This document shows positions 1-7,399 of a stretch of 18,500 bases of DNA, one piece after another. The stretch covers positions 1-18,500 of the forward strand of contig JAPLGY010000511.1 in the NCBI GenBank assembly GCA_026389955.1, read 5' to 3'. The notes under the pieces were generated by a model. It had not been told where the DNA came from, ran no database searches, and saw only the letters and a list, made by a program, of their open reading frames with translations. Numbering within the stretch: position 1 is the stretch's first letter; each line of letters opens with the position of its first letter. The position numbers and the translations under genes were made by a program. This stretch comes from Caldilinea sp. (GTDB lineage Bacteria; Chloroflexota; Anaerolineae; Caldilineales; Caldilineaceae).

Positions 1-36
1 GAGCCGACCGCTGAGCCGACCGCTGAGCCGACCGCG
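1..36 (+). repeat. 12-bp tandem repeat, three copies, coding for EPTA
   Basis: Three copies of GAGCCGACCGCT, the last ending in G, lie at the window edge and encode Glu-Pro-Thr-Ala repeats. The array may continue upstream. It is a length-variable linker in a surface protein. Confidence 0.9.
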
Positions 37-984
37 GAAGCTGCGCCTACCCCAGAATCAGGCGAAGAGGTTGTCGATGAAACGTCTGGAAGCGACGAAG
101 AGCAGGTGCCAGCTGCGTCGGGTGCACTGGAGTTGACTGCAGCCGTGCTGCCTGGCTGGCTGCAGCTGGCTCCAGCTGACGACACTGCCTGGCTGTTGTC
201 TGGGATTCCGCTTGCAGAGGACGTCGGCGAACACCTGGTCGAACTCGTGGCTACCGATGCTGCTGGGGTGACCATCACCCAGACATTTGTGATCAGCGTG
301 GCCTTGGACCCGGAACCTTTCCAGCTCGGAGCGTTGAATTTTACAATCGACGAAGATGAACCTCTGCAGGCTACGCTGTCGGTGACCCATGTCGAGGCTG
401 CCGTACTTACCTTTAGCGTTCTCCAAGATCCTGGACAGGGGACCCTGAGCGAATTTGACGAACTGGTCGGCACCTTCACCTATGTGCCTGCGCCGGATGC
501 TGTCGGCGACGATTTTTTTACTGCTGCAGCCAGCGACGAACTGGGCCGCACGGTCACGCTGCCAGTCACCGTCACCGTGGCTGCAGTCAACGATCCTCCT
601 CAGATTTTTCTGGAAGAGACCTACACGGTTGCAGTGGACAGCCGTGTAGCGGTAGCGGTTGTGGTCACCGATGTCGAAACTGATGAAGTTGCGGTGGAGG
701 TAGCAGCGCTGCCGACCGGGCTGGTCTACGATACTGAGCGTGGGCTTATCACGGGTACGGTTGCGGCGATCGAGGCTGGCCCTTATGTTGCGCTGGTGAC
801 GGCTACGGACAGCCAGGAGGCGACGGCTGAACGCACTGTCACTTGGGTCGTCGAAGCCAGTCTTCCTCCTGAACTTTTGCCGGAGGTGCCTGTCGAGGAT
901 ACGCCGGACCCTGCTGCCTCTCCGGTCGCCGATGGCAACGAAATGCCAGCATCGGAAGAGACCGCCGAGCCAAAAGAAAACTGA
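1..984 (+). CDS. C-terminal part of a secreted Ig/cadherin-like repeat protein (5' end outside window)
   Basis: The reading frame is open from base 1, so the gene enters from the left; about 327 residues and the TGA stop are visible. The first 12 residues are three Glu-Pro-Thr-Ala repeats, a low-complexity linker. After an acidic stretch come beta-rich modules. One contains FTYVPAPDAVGDDFF, typical of cadherin-like tandem repeats of the form T-Y-P-x5-G-D-F. A second begins VNDPPQ and continues with GLVYDTERGLITGTV, the signature of putative Ig (He_PIG) domains. The tail is Pro/Glu-rich with no sortase motif or membrane anchor. The likely role is an extracellular adhesion or scaffold protein, inferred from domain type only. 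Its stop lies 11 bases from the 3' end of ctaA on the other strand. Confidence 0.8.
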   Translation, partial: EPTAEPTAEPTAEAAPTPESGEEVVDETSGSDEEQVPAASGALELTAAVLPGWLQLAPADDTAWLLSGIPLAEDVGEHLVELVATDAAGVTITQTFVISVALDPEPFQLGALNFTIDEDEPLQATLSVTHVEAAVLTFSVLQDPGQGTLSEFDELVGTFTYVPAPDAVGDDFFTAAASDELGRTVTLPVTVTVAAVNDPPQIFLEETYTVAVDSRVAVAVVVTDVETDEVAVEVAALPTGLVYDTERGLITGTVAAIEAGPYVALVTATDSQEATAERTVTWVVEASLPPELLPEVPVEDTPDPAASPVADGNEMPASEETAEPKEN

Positions 985-995
985 ACAGTCGTCGT

Positions 996-1949
996 TCAGG
1001 CCAGCTTGCCCAGCGCTGCTTTGGGGGCTGCCGGGCTGCGTTCAGTCGCCTGACTGCTTTGCAGCGCGTGTGCAGCCAGCAACACGAACAACAGCCAGAT
1101 GACGGTGGTGATGGTCAGGTGAACCAACTGCAGCCAGACTGGCGCTCGCAGCGCCACGTTGAGCGATCCGATCAACAGCTGACCGATGTAAATGCCGATC
1201 AACAGTCTGCCCAGTCGCTGGCTGAGCGCATCGGGCCGCCATTGCATGGCAAGCCAGGCCGACCAAGCCACCAGCACACCTGTGGCAATCGCCACAATTG
1301 GGTGGAGAATGCGCAATTCTACCAGCGTGGCGACCAAGGCATGTTCGGCCGGCGAGATGCCGCCGGTCAGCACCAGGGTATCGCCCAACGCCGTCACAGC
1401 GCCGCTCATGCCCAGGATCAACATGGCTGCGCAGGATGCCCCGAGCGACCCACCCAGGATTCCTTGACCGCGCAGCCGCAGCGGGCGTCCGCCCTGTGCC
1501 CACCATGCGGTGAGCGCCAGCGCTGCCAGCAGCAGGAAGGTGTTGACGAGGTGGAGTGCCATCCAGACTGCCCGGCCCACTGAAACGTTGAACGCCACAT
1601 ACTGAAGCAGCACCAGTGCGGCACCGATCAGCGCTTCGATCACGATCAACACCATCGAGGCAACTGCCCCTTTGCGGACGATATGGCCCTTGGGAAAGCT
1701 GCGCAGAGCCCAGATCAACAATCCTCCCACAGCAAGCAAAGCCAGCCCGCTCGTGAGCCGATGTGAAAATTCGATCAACGTTTCCACAGATTCGGCGCGC
1801 GGCAGCACTTCTCCGTTGCACAGCGGCCAGTGGTCGCCGCAGCCGGCTCCCGAGCCCGTTGCCCGTACAAAGGCTCCCCAGACGATCACCAGGACAGTGA
1901 CCAGCACAACGCCCCATGCGTACCAGACGAAGCGTCGGTTGTTCTTCAT
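996..1949 (-). CDS. ctaA: Heme A synthase (COX15/CtaA family)
   Basis: A membrane protein of about 317 residues that oxidises heme O to heme A for cytochrome oxidase. It has eight hydrophobic segments in two four-helix halves. The family's histidines are all present: EFSHR (Glu60, His63), LHLVNTF, ILHPIVA and LVHLTI. The first extracellular loop has the Cys37/Cys44 pair in GCGDHWPLC, as in Bacillus CtaA, where it forms a regulatory disulfide. The start was chosen at ATG 1949 because AAGGAG lies 8 bases upstream. An upstream in-frame start at 2012 would fall inside the 13-bp repeat and add an unrelated 21-residue leader. No oxidase genes are seen nearby. It lies 69 bases downstream of the photolyase-like gene on the same strand. 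Confidence 0.93.
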   Translation of the reverse strand: MKNNRRFVWYAWGVVLVTVLVIVWGAFVRATGSGAGCGDHWPLCNGEVLPRAESVETLIEFSHRLTSGLALLAVGGLLIWALRSFPKGHIVRKGAVASMVLIVIEALIGAALVLLQYVAFNVSVGRAVWMALHLVNTFLLLAALALTAWWAQGGRPLRLRGQGILGGSLGASCAAMLILGMSGAVTALGDTLVLTGGISPAEHALVATLVELRILHPIVAIATGVLVAWSAWLAMQWRPDALSQRLGRLLIGIYIGQLLIGSLNVALRAPVWLQLVHLTITTVIWLLFVLLAAHALQSSQATERSPAAPKAALGKLA

Positions 1950-1985
1950 CGGATCTGCTCCTTGCTGCTCATTCAGACCCATTGT

Positions 1986-2024
1986 CTGAACTTTACCACT
2001 GAACTTTACCACTGAATTTTACCA
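1986..2024. repeat. 13-bp tandem repeat, three copies, between phr-like gene and ctaA
   Basis: CTGAACTTTACCA occurs twice exactly and a third time as CTGAATTTTACCA, head to tail with a 13-bp period. The third copy contains the TAA stop of the photolyase-like gene on the minus strand. The array ends about 23 bases before the ctaA Shine-Dalgarno. It may be simple slippage, or a binding or processing site in the ctaA leader; the sequence does not decide. Confidence 0.85.
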
Positions 2025-3362
2025 CAGTGCAGCAGAGCGTGGGGTCAACGCCAGCGCGCTGCGTTCGACCTTGCGCCAGTAGCGCGAGAATCGCCGCAGG
2101 TCGAGCCCTGCCGGTGCAGCCGCAAACGGTGCTTCGGCCACCACTGTCACCGGCAGACTGCGTTCGATCCGACGCCGCTGCCGGTCAAAGCCAGGGGATG
2201 GGCTTGCTGCGGTCAGCACCCCGTCGGCAGCCTGTTGGGTGGCAAAAGCGACGACCTCGGCAGCCACCTCTCCACGTCGGATGGTGACGGGCAGCTCGAG
2301 CAGGCACTCGTAGAGAAAGACAATCCGTTTTAAGCTGATGCGTGCACGTTCGAGCAACATGTCGTCCCACACCCAGAGTGCGGCGGCTCCCCCAGACTGA
2401 GCCAGCGCATGGCTGTACGGGTTCAAATTGTCGCCGTGCACCCAGACGACCGGCCGTTCCGGCAGAGGAATTGGCTTCTCTGCCGGGGAGTCTGCCCGCA
2501 GCGGGCCTGCTGCGGGCAATTCCATTTGCTCTCTTTGATGCGGGAACAGACGTTGTTCGAGAGCTTCGTAGCTGCCCTCGAAAACACAGCGTCCTTTGAG
2601 TGGGCAGCGCCGGCAGTAACGCCCCTCGGTATATTTTTCCAGATTTTCACGGTTGAAGATGTAGGGTTTGTGGCTGAATGTGCTGGCCACCCACTGCCAG
2701 GAGAGGTTGTTGCTGGCCGGGTCGCCGTCGAGCAGGTGGGTTAAAAACCAGCGTGCGCCAGCTTGCCAGCGCACCCGGCGAAAATGGACGACATAGGCTG
2801 CCAGCCACATGCGGGCGTGGTTGTGCAAATAGCCGGAACTGCGCAGCTCTTGGCTGAACGCATCGATACAGGCCAGCCCGGTCGTGCCCGACGCAATGTC
2901 GTTCGGCAGTTCCTCTCGATAATCGCCCGCTGACCAGCCGGTGCGCAACCCTTCCTGGCTCTGCCAGACCCGCTCCCCGAGGAGTGCGTAGATTCGTTGA
3001 AAATAATCGCGCCAGCCCAGCTCGGTGATCAGCCGACCTGCTGCCTGTGCCGAACGTCCTTTGCGCAGCGCAGCATCGCGCACCTCGGCCAGGCTGACAA
3101 CCCCATGGCGGAGATAGGGGGAGAGCCTGGTCACAGCACCGTTGAGCTGGTTGCGGGTTGCCGCATAGGCGATTGGGTCGATCGTGGCCAGCACCTCCTC
3201 GGCAGCCTTCCGCCCGCCGCGCGGGAGGGCGACTGCATCGTCGACCGTCACCGCAAACGGAAACTGCTCTCGCAGGTAGGTGACCAGGTCGTCACGGTCT
3301 TCAAACTCGCGGCGCATCCCCGCGCCGCTGTCGACAGCGTTGGCTGCAGTAACGGACTTCAT
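2019..3362 (-). CDS. Photolyase/cryptochrome-like FAD-binding protein with C-terminal alpha/beta domain
   Basis: About 447 residues from the chosen start. The FAD-binding fold comes first: [16 protein letters not shown] near residue 80, [12 protein letters not shown] near 115, [16 protein letters not shown] near 175-190, [23 protein letters not shown] near 202-224. Then comes a cysteine cluster (Cys250, Cys253, Cys259) with [12 protein letters not shown]. Only from about residue 295 does an alpha/beta region follow ([36 protein letters not shown]) that resembles the antenna domain found first in ordinary photolyases. Cys165 precedes the helix containing HNHARM. It is probably a light-dependent DNA-repair or sensory flavoprotein. 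The start is uncertain: ATG 3362 has GGGAGAAGG upstream but overlaps the DUF2256 gene by 62 bases, while ATG 3317 (MRREFED) fits the family N-terminus better. Confidence 0.85.
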   Translation of the reverse strand: MKSVTAANAVDSGAGMRREFEDRDDLVTYLREQFPFAVTVDDAVALPRGGRKAAEEVLATIDPIAYAATRNQLNGAVTRLSPYLRHGVVSLAEVRDAALRKGRSAQAAGRLITELGWRDYFQRIYALLGERVWQSQEGLRTGWSAGDYREELPNDIASGTTGLACIDAFSQELRSSGYLHNHARMWLAAYVVHFRRVRWQAGARWFLTHLLDGDPASNNLSWQWVASTFSHKPYIFNRENLEKYTEGRYCRRCPLKGRCVFEGSYEALEQRLFPHQREQMELPAAGPLRADSPAEKPIPLPERPVVWVHGDNLNPYSHALAQSGGAAALWVWDDMLLERARISLKRIVFLYECLLELPVTIRRGEVAAEVVAFATQQAADGVLTAASPSPGFDRQRRRIERSLPVTVVAEAPFAAAPAGLDLRRFSRYWRKVERSALALTPRSAALW

Positions 3363-3477
3363 CCCAGACCTTCTCCCATTTCTTGCGCCAGACAAACGGA
3401 CGCCCGCAGACCACACAGAGTTTGGCGGGCAGGTGCTGTTTCTGTCGCGCAGCTATTTTTTTTGGATAGGTACTCAC
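3301..3477 (-). CDS. DUF2256 small zinc-ribbon-like protein
   Basis: A basic protein of 58 residues if it starts at GTG 3477. The core is [20 protein letters not shown] followed by [18 protein letters not shown]. This is the DUF2256 signature: C-x2-C, an invariant WRKKW, W-(D/E)-x-V, then C-x3-C, probably binding one zinc. DUF2256 genes are commonly next to photolyase/cryptochrome genes, and here the 3' end overlaps the photolyase-like gene in another frame, so the two are presumably co-transcribed and translationally coupled. Its function is unknown. An ATG in the same frame at 3558 would add 27 residues unlike the family and would run across the likely promoter region, so the GTG is preferred. 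No strong Shine-Dalgarno precedes it. Confidence 0.78.
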   Translation of the reverse strand: MSTYPKKIAARQKQHLPAKLCVVCGRPFVWRKKWEKVWDEVRYCSQRCRQRRGDAPRV

Positions 3478-3510
3478 TGGAGTCGCTCGCTTTCTTGGTT
3501 GCGTCCCTGC

Positions 3511-3526
3511 TTGTATACAATATAAA
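3511..3526. promoter_or_regulatory. Palindromic TTGTATACAA in the divergent promoter region of DUF2256 and rhodanese genes
   Basis: A perfect 10-bp palindrome TTGTATACAA (3511-3520) is followed by TATAAA. On the plus strand TACAAT (3516-3521) or TATAAA (3521-3526, with TTGCGT 16 bases upstream) could be the -10 for the rhodanese gene. On the minus strand the same bases lie about 35 upstream of the DUF2256 GTG. The two promoters therefore probably overlap; neither -35 is strong. Confidence 0.4.
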
Positions 3527-3581
3527 TGAATCAGAGACACAACTCCGTAAAATGCCATCCTGAATTCAGCAAGGAAAGACG

Positions 3582-4019
3582 ATGCAGACCCCAATTCAAA
3601 TTCTACGCTGCTTGACAGCGCTGGCCCTGGTCGCCGTGTTCTTGGCGAGCAGCGCCTGTGCTGCGAACCCACCCGCTGCGGCCGAACCTGCTGCAGACAG
3701 CGCGACCAACGTCAACACCCAGATCTCGCCGGCAGAGTACCAGAGCCAATTTGGTGTCGGTGCCGACCACATCCTGCTGGATGTGCGTACGCCTGAAGAA
3801 TTTGCCAGCGGCCATATTCCCGGGGCCATCAACATTGCCGTCGACCAGCTCCCGCAGCGGCTGAGCGAGGTACCCCAGGACAGACCGGTCGTCGTCTACT
3901 GCCGCAGCGGCAGCCGCAGCGGCCAGGCCGCCCAGATCCTCGACCGTGCTGGCTATGCCCAGATCTACGATCTGGGGGGGATCGTCACCTGGGCACAACA
4001 AGGATTCCCGGTGCAGTGA
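3582..4019 (+). CDS. Secreted rhodanese-like sulfurtransferase, possible lipoprotein
   Basis: 145 residues. Residues 1-26 are a signal peptide (hydrophobic [12 protein letters not shown], then SSAC). Cys26 could be lipidated, although the lipobox is imperfect and cleavage after SACA is an alternative. After a short Ala/Pro linker a single rhodanese domain runs from about 47 to 145: [21 protein letters not shown], active-site loop [11 protein letters not shown] with Cys107, and [13 protein letters not shown]. With one domain and an intact cysteine it is probably an extracytoplasmic sulfur-carrier enzyme; the substrate is unknown. AAGGAA lies 6 bases before the ATG. The gene is divergent from the DUF2256/photolyase pair and is followed by a 217-base gap with its own promoter, so it is probably monocistronic. 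Confidence 0.9.
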   Translation: MQTPIQILRCLTALALVAVFLASSACAANPPAAAEPAADSATNVNTQISPAEYQSQFGVGADHILLDVRTPEEFASGHIPGAINIAVDQLPQRLSEVPQDRPVVVYCRSGSRSGQAAQILDRAGYAQIYDLGGIVTWAQQGFPVQ

Positions 4020-4110
4020 TCCATCTGGCAACAGATCGTCCGCTGCAGGGAGCCGAGAAAGCTCGCTTGACCTGCCCCATCGCGGTCTGTCGGATCAGAT
4101 TGCACACCGA

Positions 4111-4140
4111 TTGGCAGTTCCAAAGACAAAAGACTACAAT
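4111..4140 (+). promoter_or_regulatory. Probable sigma70-type promoter for the dapA-like gene
   Basis: TTGGCA (4111-4116), an 18-base spacer, then TACAAT (4135-4140). It would give a leader of about 90 bases to ATG 4237. Confidence 0.5.
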
Positions 4141-4236
4141 CCAAACAGGATCGACCGTTGTACCCAATCAGGGGGCTCTTCTGGAGAAAATCGGTTCCAG
4201 GGTAGGCCCGTCAGCGTCAGCTTGGAGGAAATTTTG

Positions 4237-5124
4237 ATGAGTGCTCGATTACAAGGTGTCTTTGCGCCTGTGCTGACCCCGATGGAGGATCGGCTTGCCC
4301 CTGCCACTGGCAAGTGGATCGCGTTTTGCAAGCAGCTGCTGGCAGATGGTTGTACGGGGCTGGCGCCGTTTGGTACGACCAGCGAGGCCAATTCGCTTGG
4401 GCTGGAAGAGCGAATGGAGATGCTGGACGCTCTGGTCGCGTCGGGGGTGCCGGCGGCGCAGCTGATGCCTGGCACTGGCATGTGTGCGTTTCCCGACACT
4501 GTCAAACTGGCAGCCCAGGCTGCCCGTCTGGGCTGCGGGGGGGTGCTTCTGCTCCCGCCGTTTTACTACAAAGGGGTGAGCGACGACGGCGTTTTCCGGG
4601 CGGTCGCCGAGGTGATCGAACGGGTCGGCGACGCCCGGCTCCGGGTCTACATCTACAACATCCCGCCGATTGCAGTGGTCGGCTATTCGCTGGCCGTGAT
4701 CGAACAGTTGCTGGCAGCCTATCCGGGTGTCGTGGTCGGGATGAAAGACAGTTCGGGGGACTGGAGTTACCAGCAATCTGTGCTGGAACGATTTCCGGGT
4801 TTTGACGTCTTCTCCGGATCGGAGCGTTTCCTGCTGGCCAACTTGCGGCGGGGTGGGGTAGGCACGATCAGCGCCATGGCCAATGTGATCCCGGCCAAGA
4901 TTCGCTTTTTGTACGACAACTATCTGGCCGAAAATGCCGACCAACTCCAGGAACAGCTCGACCGTTACCGGGCCGCCACGCGCGACTACGCGGCGATCGC
5001 TGCGCTCAAGCAGATCATGGCTGAACGGAGTGGAGATCCCAGCTGGCTCAACCTGCGTCCGCCCCTGGTGCCGTTGAGTGCCGAGGCCGCACAGGAGCTG
5101 TTGGCCCGCTATGCCGCAGCCTGA
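4237..5124 (+). CDS. Dihydrodipicolinate synthase/N-acetylneuraminate lyase family aldolase
   Basis: 295 residues, the usual length of this TIM-barrel aldolase family. Visible landmarks are FGTTSEA (46-51, the GTTGE loop with Ser for Gly), the YNIPP motif with the catalytic tyrosine at 140, and the Schiff-base lysine at 170 in GMKDSSGDW. The arginine that in true DapA follows YNxPxR and holds the pyruvate or semialdehyde carboxylate is absent (Ile145). The protein is therefore better described as a class I pyruvate-type aldolase or lyase of unknown substrate than as the lysine-biosynthesis enzyme. No other lysine genes are nearby. The start at ATG 4237 is fixed by GGAGGAA 6 bases upstream; the open frame extends further 5' but that part has no family similarity. 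It overlaps the next gene by 14 bases. Confidence 0.9.
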   Translation: MSARLQGVFAPVLTPMEDRLAPATGKWIAFCKQLLADGCTGLAPFGTTSEANSLGLEERMEMLDALVASGVPAAQLMPGTGMCAFPDTVKLAAQAARLGCGGVLLLPPFYYKGVSDDGVFRAVAEVIERVGDARLRVYIYNIPPIAVVGYSLAVIEQLLAAYPGVVVGMKDSSGDWSYQQSVLERFPGFDVFSGSERFLLANLRRGGVGTISAMANVIPAKIRFLYDNYLAENADQLQEQLDRYRAATRDYAAIAALKQIMAERSGDPSWLNLRPPLVPLSAEAAQELLARYAAA

Positions 5125-5449
5125 ATGGCCCGACGGTTCAGCGCCGCTTTATGCCCGCATCTATGCCGTGGTGCGGCTGATCCCGCCGGGCCAGGTTGCC
5201 ACCTATGGCCAGATTGCCCGGATCGTGGGGACCTGCACTGCTCGCAAGGTCGGCTATGCGATGGCTGCTGCCCCAGACGATGTGCCCTGGCAGCGGGTCG
5301 TCAACGCCCAGGGCAAAGTCAGCCCGCGGGCCGATCATTGGGGGGCCGAGCTTCAGCGGCAGCGGCTGGCAGACGAAGGGATTGTGTTCGACGCCACAGG
5401 ACGGATGGACCTGGCCAGCGTACGCTGGCCAGGTCCATTGGCTCTGTGA
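5111..5449 (+). CDS. Alkyltransferase-like (ATL) DNA base-damage recognition protein, MGMT family
   Basis: 112 residues, the single DNA-binding domain of O6-alkylguanine transferases. It contains IPPGQVATYGQIARIVG (helix-turn-helix entry) and TARKVGYAM (the arginine finger that flips the damaged base). The active-site motif PCHR reads PWQRVVN, with Trp60 in place of the acceptor cysteine. It therefore cannot transfer alkyl groups. By family knowledge, ATL proteins bind O6-alkylguanine and hand it to nucleotide-excision repair. The start codon lies inside the end of the aldolase gene, with a 14-base overlap suggesting translational coupling. The C-terminal codons (MDLASVRWPGP) form a perfect 34-bp palindrome. 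It converges on mrp with a 20-base gap. Confidence 0.9.
   Translation: MPQPEWPDGSAPLYARIYAVVRLIPPGQVATYGQIARIVGTCTARKVGYAMAAAPDDVPWQRVVNAQGKVSPRADHWGAELQRQRLADEGIVFDATGRMDLASVRWPGPLAL
5405..5438. repeat. Perfect 34-bp palindrome (hairpin/cruciform) in the 3' end of the ATL gene
   Basis: The 17 bases ATGGACCTGGCCAGCGT are followed directly by their exact reverse complement, with no spacer. In RNA this folds to about 15 base pairs with a minimal loop. It lies within the ATL codons, 32 bases beyond the mrp stop on the other strand, so it could end transcription from mrp or protect either mRNA. No U-tract follows on either strand. Confidence 0.95.
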
Positions 5450-5469
5450 GAGAGCAGACACGTTTGCGC

Positions 5470-6528
5470 TCAGACAATTTTGAGCTTGGGCTCTGGCAGG
5501 ATGTTCTGCACGCTGATTTTGGCGGCAACGACACGGGAAAAATCGCGGAACGCTTTGGCAGTGGCGCTTTCAGGGGCCAGGAGGACGATCGGTTCGCCGC
5601 TGTCGCCGCCGGCCCGCACCCGAGCATCGAGCGGGATCTGGGCCAGGAAGTCGACTCGAAGTTTGCGGGCAGCGTCCAGACCGCCGCCGCTTCCAAAAAT
5701 TTCACCGGACATGTTCTCCACCACCCCTAGAATCGGGACCTCCAGCCGTTCGAAGGCGCGGGCCCCGCGCAGCGCATCGCTGACCGCCACCGCCTGTGGC
5801 CCGGTCACAATGATCCCGCCGGTGAGTGGAACGCTCTGCGCCAGGCTGAGTTGAGCATCCCCGGTGCCGGGGGGCAGGTCGACGATCAGATAGTCCAGCG
5901 CGCCCCAATGGACATCGGTGAACAGCTGCTGGATCGCCTTGTGCAGCATTGGCCCACGCCAGACAACAGCTTCCCCTTCTGGCATTAGAAAACCCATGCT
6001 GATCACCTCGACGCCGTACCGCTCGAAGGGGATCATCTTGTTGTTGTCGATGCGCGGCCGACCCGACAGCCCAAACATCATCGGGATGTTGGGCCCGTAG
6101 ATGTCGGCGTCCAACACGCCGACCTTTGCCCCGTCCAACGTCAGGCTGACTGCCAGGTTGGTGCTGACCGTGCTCTTGCCTACCCCTCCTTTGCCGGAGG
6201 CAACGGCCACAATGTTTTTGACTGGAATGTTCAATTTGCCGATGATCCGGTGATCCTGGCGTACGTCGGCGGTGAAACGGACGGTCACCTGGGTCACCCC
6301 CCCCAGTGCCTGGACCGCCGCAGTTGCCTCCTGCTCCATGCGGGCCCGCAACGGGCAGGCGGGGGTGGTCAGCACGATCGTGAAGCCCACCTCGCCCCCA
6401 TGAACCGTCAGGTCACGGATCATGTTGAGCGTGACCAGATCCTGATGAAGTTCGGGTTCCTGTACGGTGCGCAGCGCCTGCATCACCGCTGCGGACGTCA
6501 GGCCACTTTGTAAACTGCTGTCGGACAT
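5470..6528 (-). CDS. mrp: Mrp/NBP35-family iron-sulfur carrier-type ATPase with N-terminal MIP18 domain
   Basis: 352 residues. Residues 1-95 are a MIP18/DUF59 domain ([17 protein letters not shown], then [13 protein letters not shown] with the conserved cysteine). The P-loop ATPase follows with a deviant Walker [11 protein letters not shown] (111-120), [15 protein letters not shown] (139-153), and the [13 protein letters not shown] switch (217-229). The family assembles and delivers Fe-S clusters in the cytoplasm as a dimer. In most members a C-x2-C pair follows VVENMS; here [15 protein letters not shown] (269-283) runs straight on and the pair is missing. Cluster binding must differ, or the protein may serve mainly as an ATPase partner. 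The start is ATG 6528, with AAGGAA about 9 bases upstream. It is transcribed towards the ATL gene and divergent from the Trm112-like gene. Confidence 0.93.
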   Translation of the reverse strand: MSDSSLQSGLTSAAVMQALRTVQEPELHQDLVTLNMIRDLTVHGGEVGFTIVLTTPACPLRARMEQEATAAVQALGGVTQVTVRFTADVRQDHRIIGKLNIPVKNIVAVASGKGGVGKSTVSTNLAVSLTLDGAKVGVLDADIYGPNIPMMFGLSGRPRIDNNKMIPFERYGVEVISMGFLMPEGEAVVWRGPMLHKAIQQLFTDVHWGALDYLIVDLPPGTGDAQLSLAQSVPLTGGIIVTGPQAVAVSDALRGARAFERLEVPILGVVENMSGEIFGSGGGLDAARKLRVDFLAQIPLDARVRAGGDSGEPIVLLAPESATAKAFRDFSRVVAAKISVQNILPEPKLKIV

Positions 6529-6690
6529 GATGGTTTTCCTTGTTGATAGAACCAGCCACTCCGCACAGGGGGCAGGTCACTCTGCATTCGTCTGGATGTG
6601 AGCGTACTCAGTTGCCAAACAATTCTCGGTAAAGTTTATCACGAATCTGGCCCAGATACCTTGTCCTAGCACCCCTGAACAATTTCAAAC

Positions 6691-6718
6691 TTGCCCGCCC
6701 GCTGTGATAGCATACAAG
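6691..6718 (+). promoter_or_regulatory. Possible promoter for the Trm112-like gene
   Basis: TTGCCC (6691-6696), 16 bases, then TACAAG (6713-6718). The -10 is one base off the TACAAT seen elsewhere in this window. It would give a leader of about 55 bases. Confidence 0.35.
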
Positions 6719-6781
6719 AAGGATAGAATGTCTGATTTGGATCAAGGATCTGTTGGATCGATAGTCAGTGGAGTCAACCCT

Positions 6782-7126
6782 ATGAAAGCGTTTTTCAAGT
6801 TTCTCTTTTTTGCTTTTTTTGTGGCAGGAGTCGTCTATGTGTTCAAACAACTTCTGGCACCGGCAGACAGTGCCCCAGCCACGAACGGCGTGCTGCCGTC
6901 ACAGCCTGTGAAAAGTCTGGATGAAGCGCCGCTCGGCGGCAAGATCAGCGACGAGTTGCTCAAAATTTTGGTCTGCCCCGAAGACAAAGGCCCTCTGCAG
7001 CTGGTCGAGGAGGGGAAGTTTCTGTTCAACCCGCGCAACGGCTACAAATACCCGATCCGCAATGGGATTCCGGTCATGTTGATCGAAGAGGGTAAAAAGT
7101 ACCGCGACCCCAGTTTTGTCGCCTAA
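6782..7126 (+). CDS. Membrane-anchored Trm112-like protein
   Basis: 114 residues. An N-terminal transmembrane helix (about residues 4-24, FFKFLFFAFFVAGVVYVF) is followed by a 35-residue linker. A Trm112-like domain follows: KISDELLKILVCPEDKGPLQL, then the strand pair FLFNPRNGYKYPIRNGIPVML. The domain keeps the first cysteine (CPEDKG) but lacks the second of the usual CPxC, so a full zinc site is unlikely. Soluble Trm112 proteins activate methyltransferases; the role of this anchored version is unknown. The ATG at 6782 was chosen because GGAG lies 8 bases upstream and the helix begins at once. Another in-frame ATG at 6728 would add 18 residues. The next gene, pepT, begins 172 bases later. Confidence 0.82.
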   Translation: MKAFFKFLFFAFFVAGVVYVFKQLLAPADSAPATNGVLPSQPVKSLDEAPLGGKISDELLKILVCPEDKGPLQLVEEGKFLFNPRNGYKYPIRNGIPVMLIEEGKKYRDPSFVA

Positions 7127-7298
7127 GGCAACTCGGCAAAAAAACTGGCTTGGATTGCCCTCCTTCGCTGGGCCGTATCGGGGCCAGGACGAGCCAGCTC
7201 CATCAAAATGACAGCGGGGCAGGTGCGTGCGACGCCAGCCAGACCCCTGCGGCGGCGCATCCTCCTGCTCTCTGCTGTGCCCAAAGTGAGACAGATCC

Positions 7299-7382
7299 AT
7301 GCAAATCCATGATTTTGTCGGCGAACTGGAAGAGCGCCTGCTCCGGTACGCGTCCATCGACACACAGGCGAACGAACAGTCG
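7299..7382 (+). pseudogene. pepT: N-terminal fragment of peptidase T, out of frame with the rest
   Basis: From ATG 7299 this frame gives MQIHDFVGELEERLLRYASI followed by DTQANEQS. This is the start of peptidase T (LLERFLxYVxxDTQS in known members). Beyond about 7382 the frame loses similarity and stops near 7431. The family continues with roughly ten residues of the form PSTPGQ-x-L before the helix seen as GHLVEELQEIG in the other frame; those codons are missing here. See the next entry for the remainder. Confidence 0.75.
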
Positions 7383-7399
7383 GTCACCTGGTCGAGGAG

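Noticed and set aside
1986..2024. CRISPR-like repeats
   Set aside because: The units are 13 bp and contiguous, without spacers; no cas genes are present.
3478..3672. Longer DUF2256 protein starting at 3558 or 3672
   Set aside because: The extra residues are unlike the family and would run through the divergent promoter and into the rhodanese gene.
3946..4236. In-frame extension of the DapA-like protein by 97 residues
   Set aside because: The extension has no aldolase similarity and overlaps the rhodanese gene, while a GGAGGAA site 6 bases before ATG 4237 fixes the start.
7377..7391. Programmed ribosomal frameshift in pepT (and likewise in dctM)
   Set aside because: There is no slippery heptamer or stop-codon arrangement, and conserved residues are missing at the junctions, which points to deletion rather than recoding.
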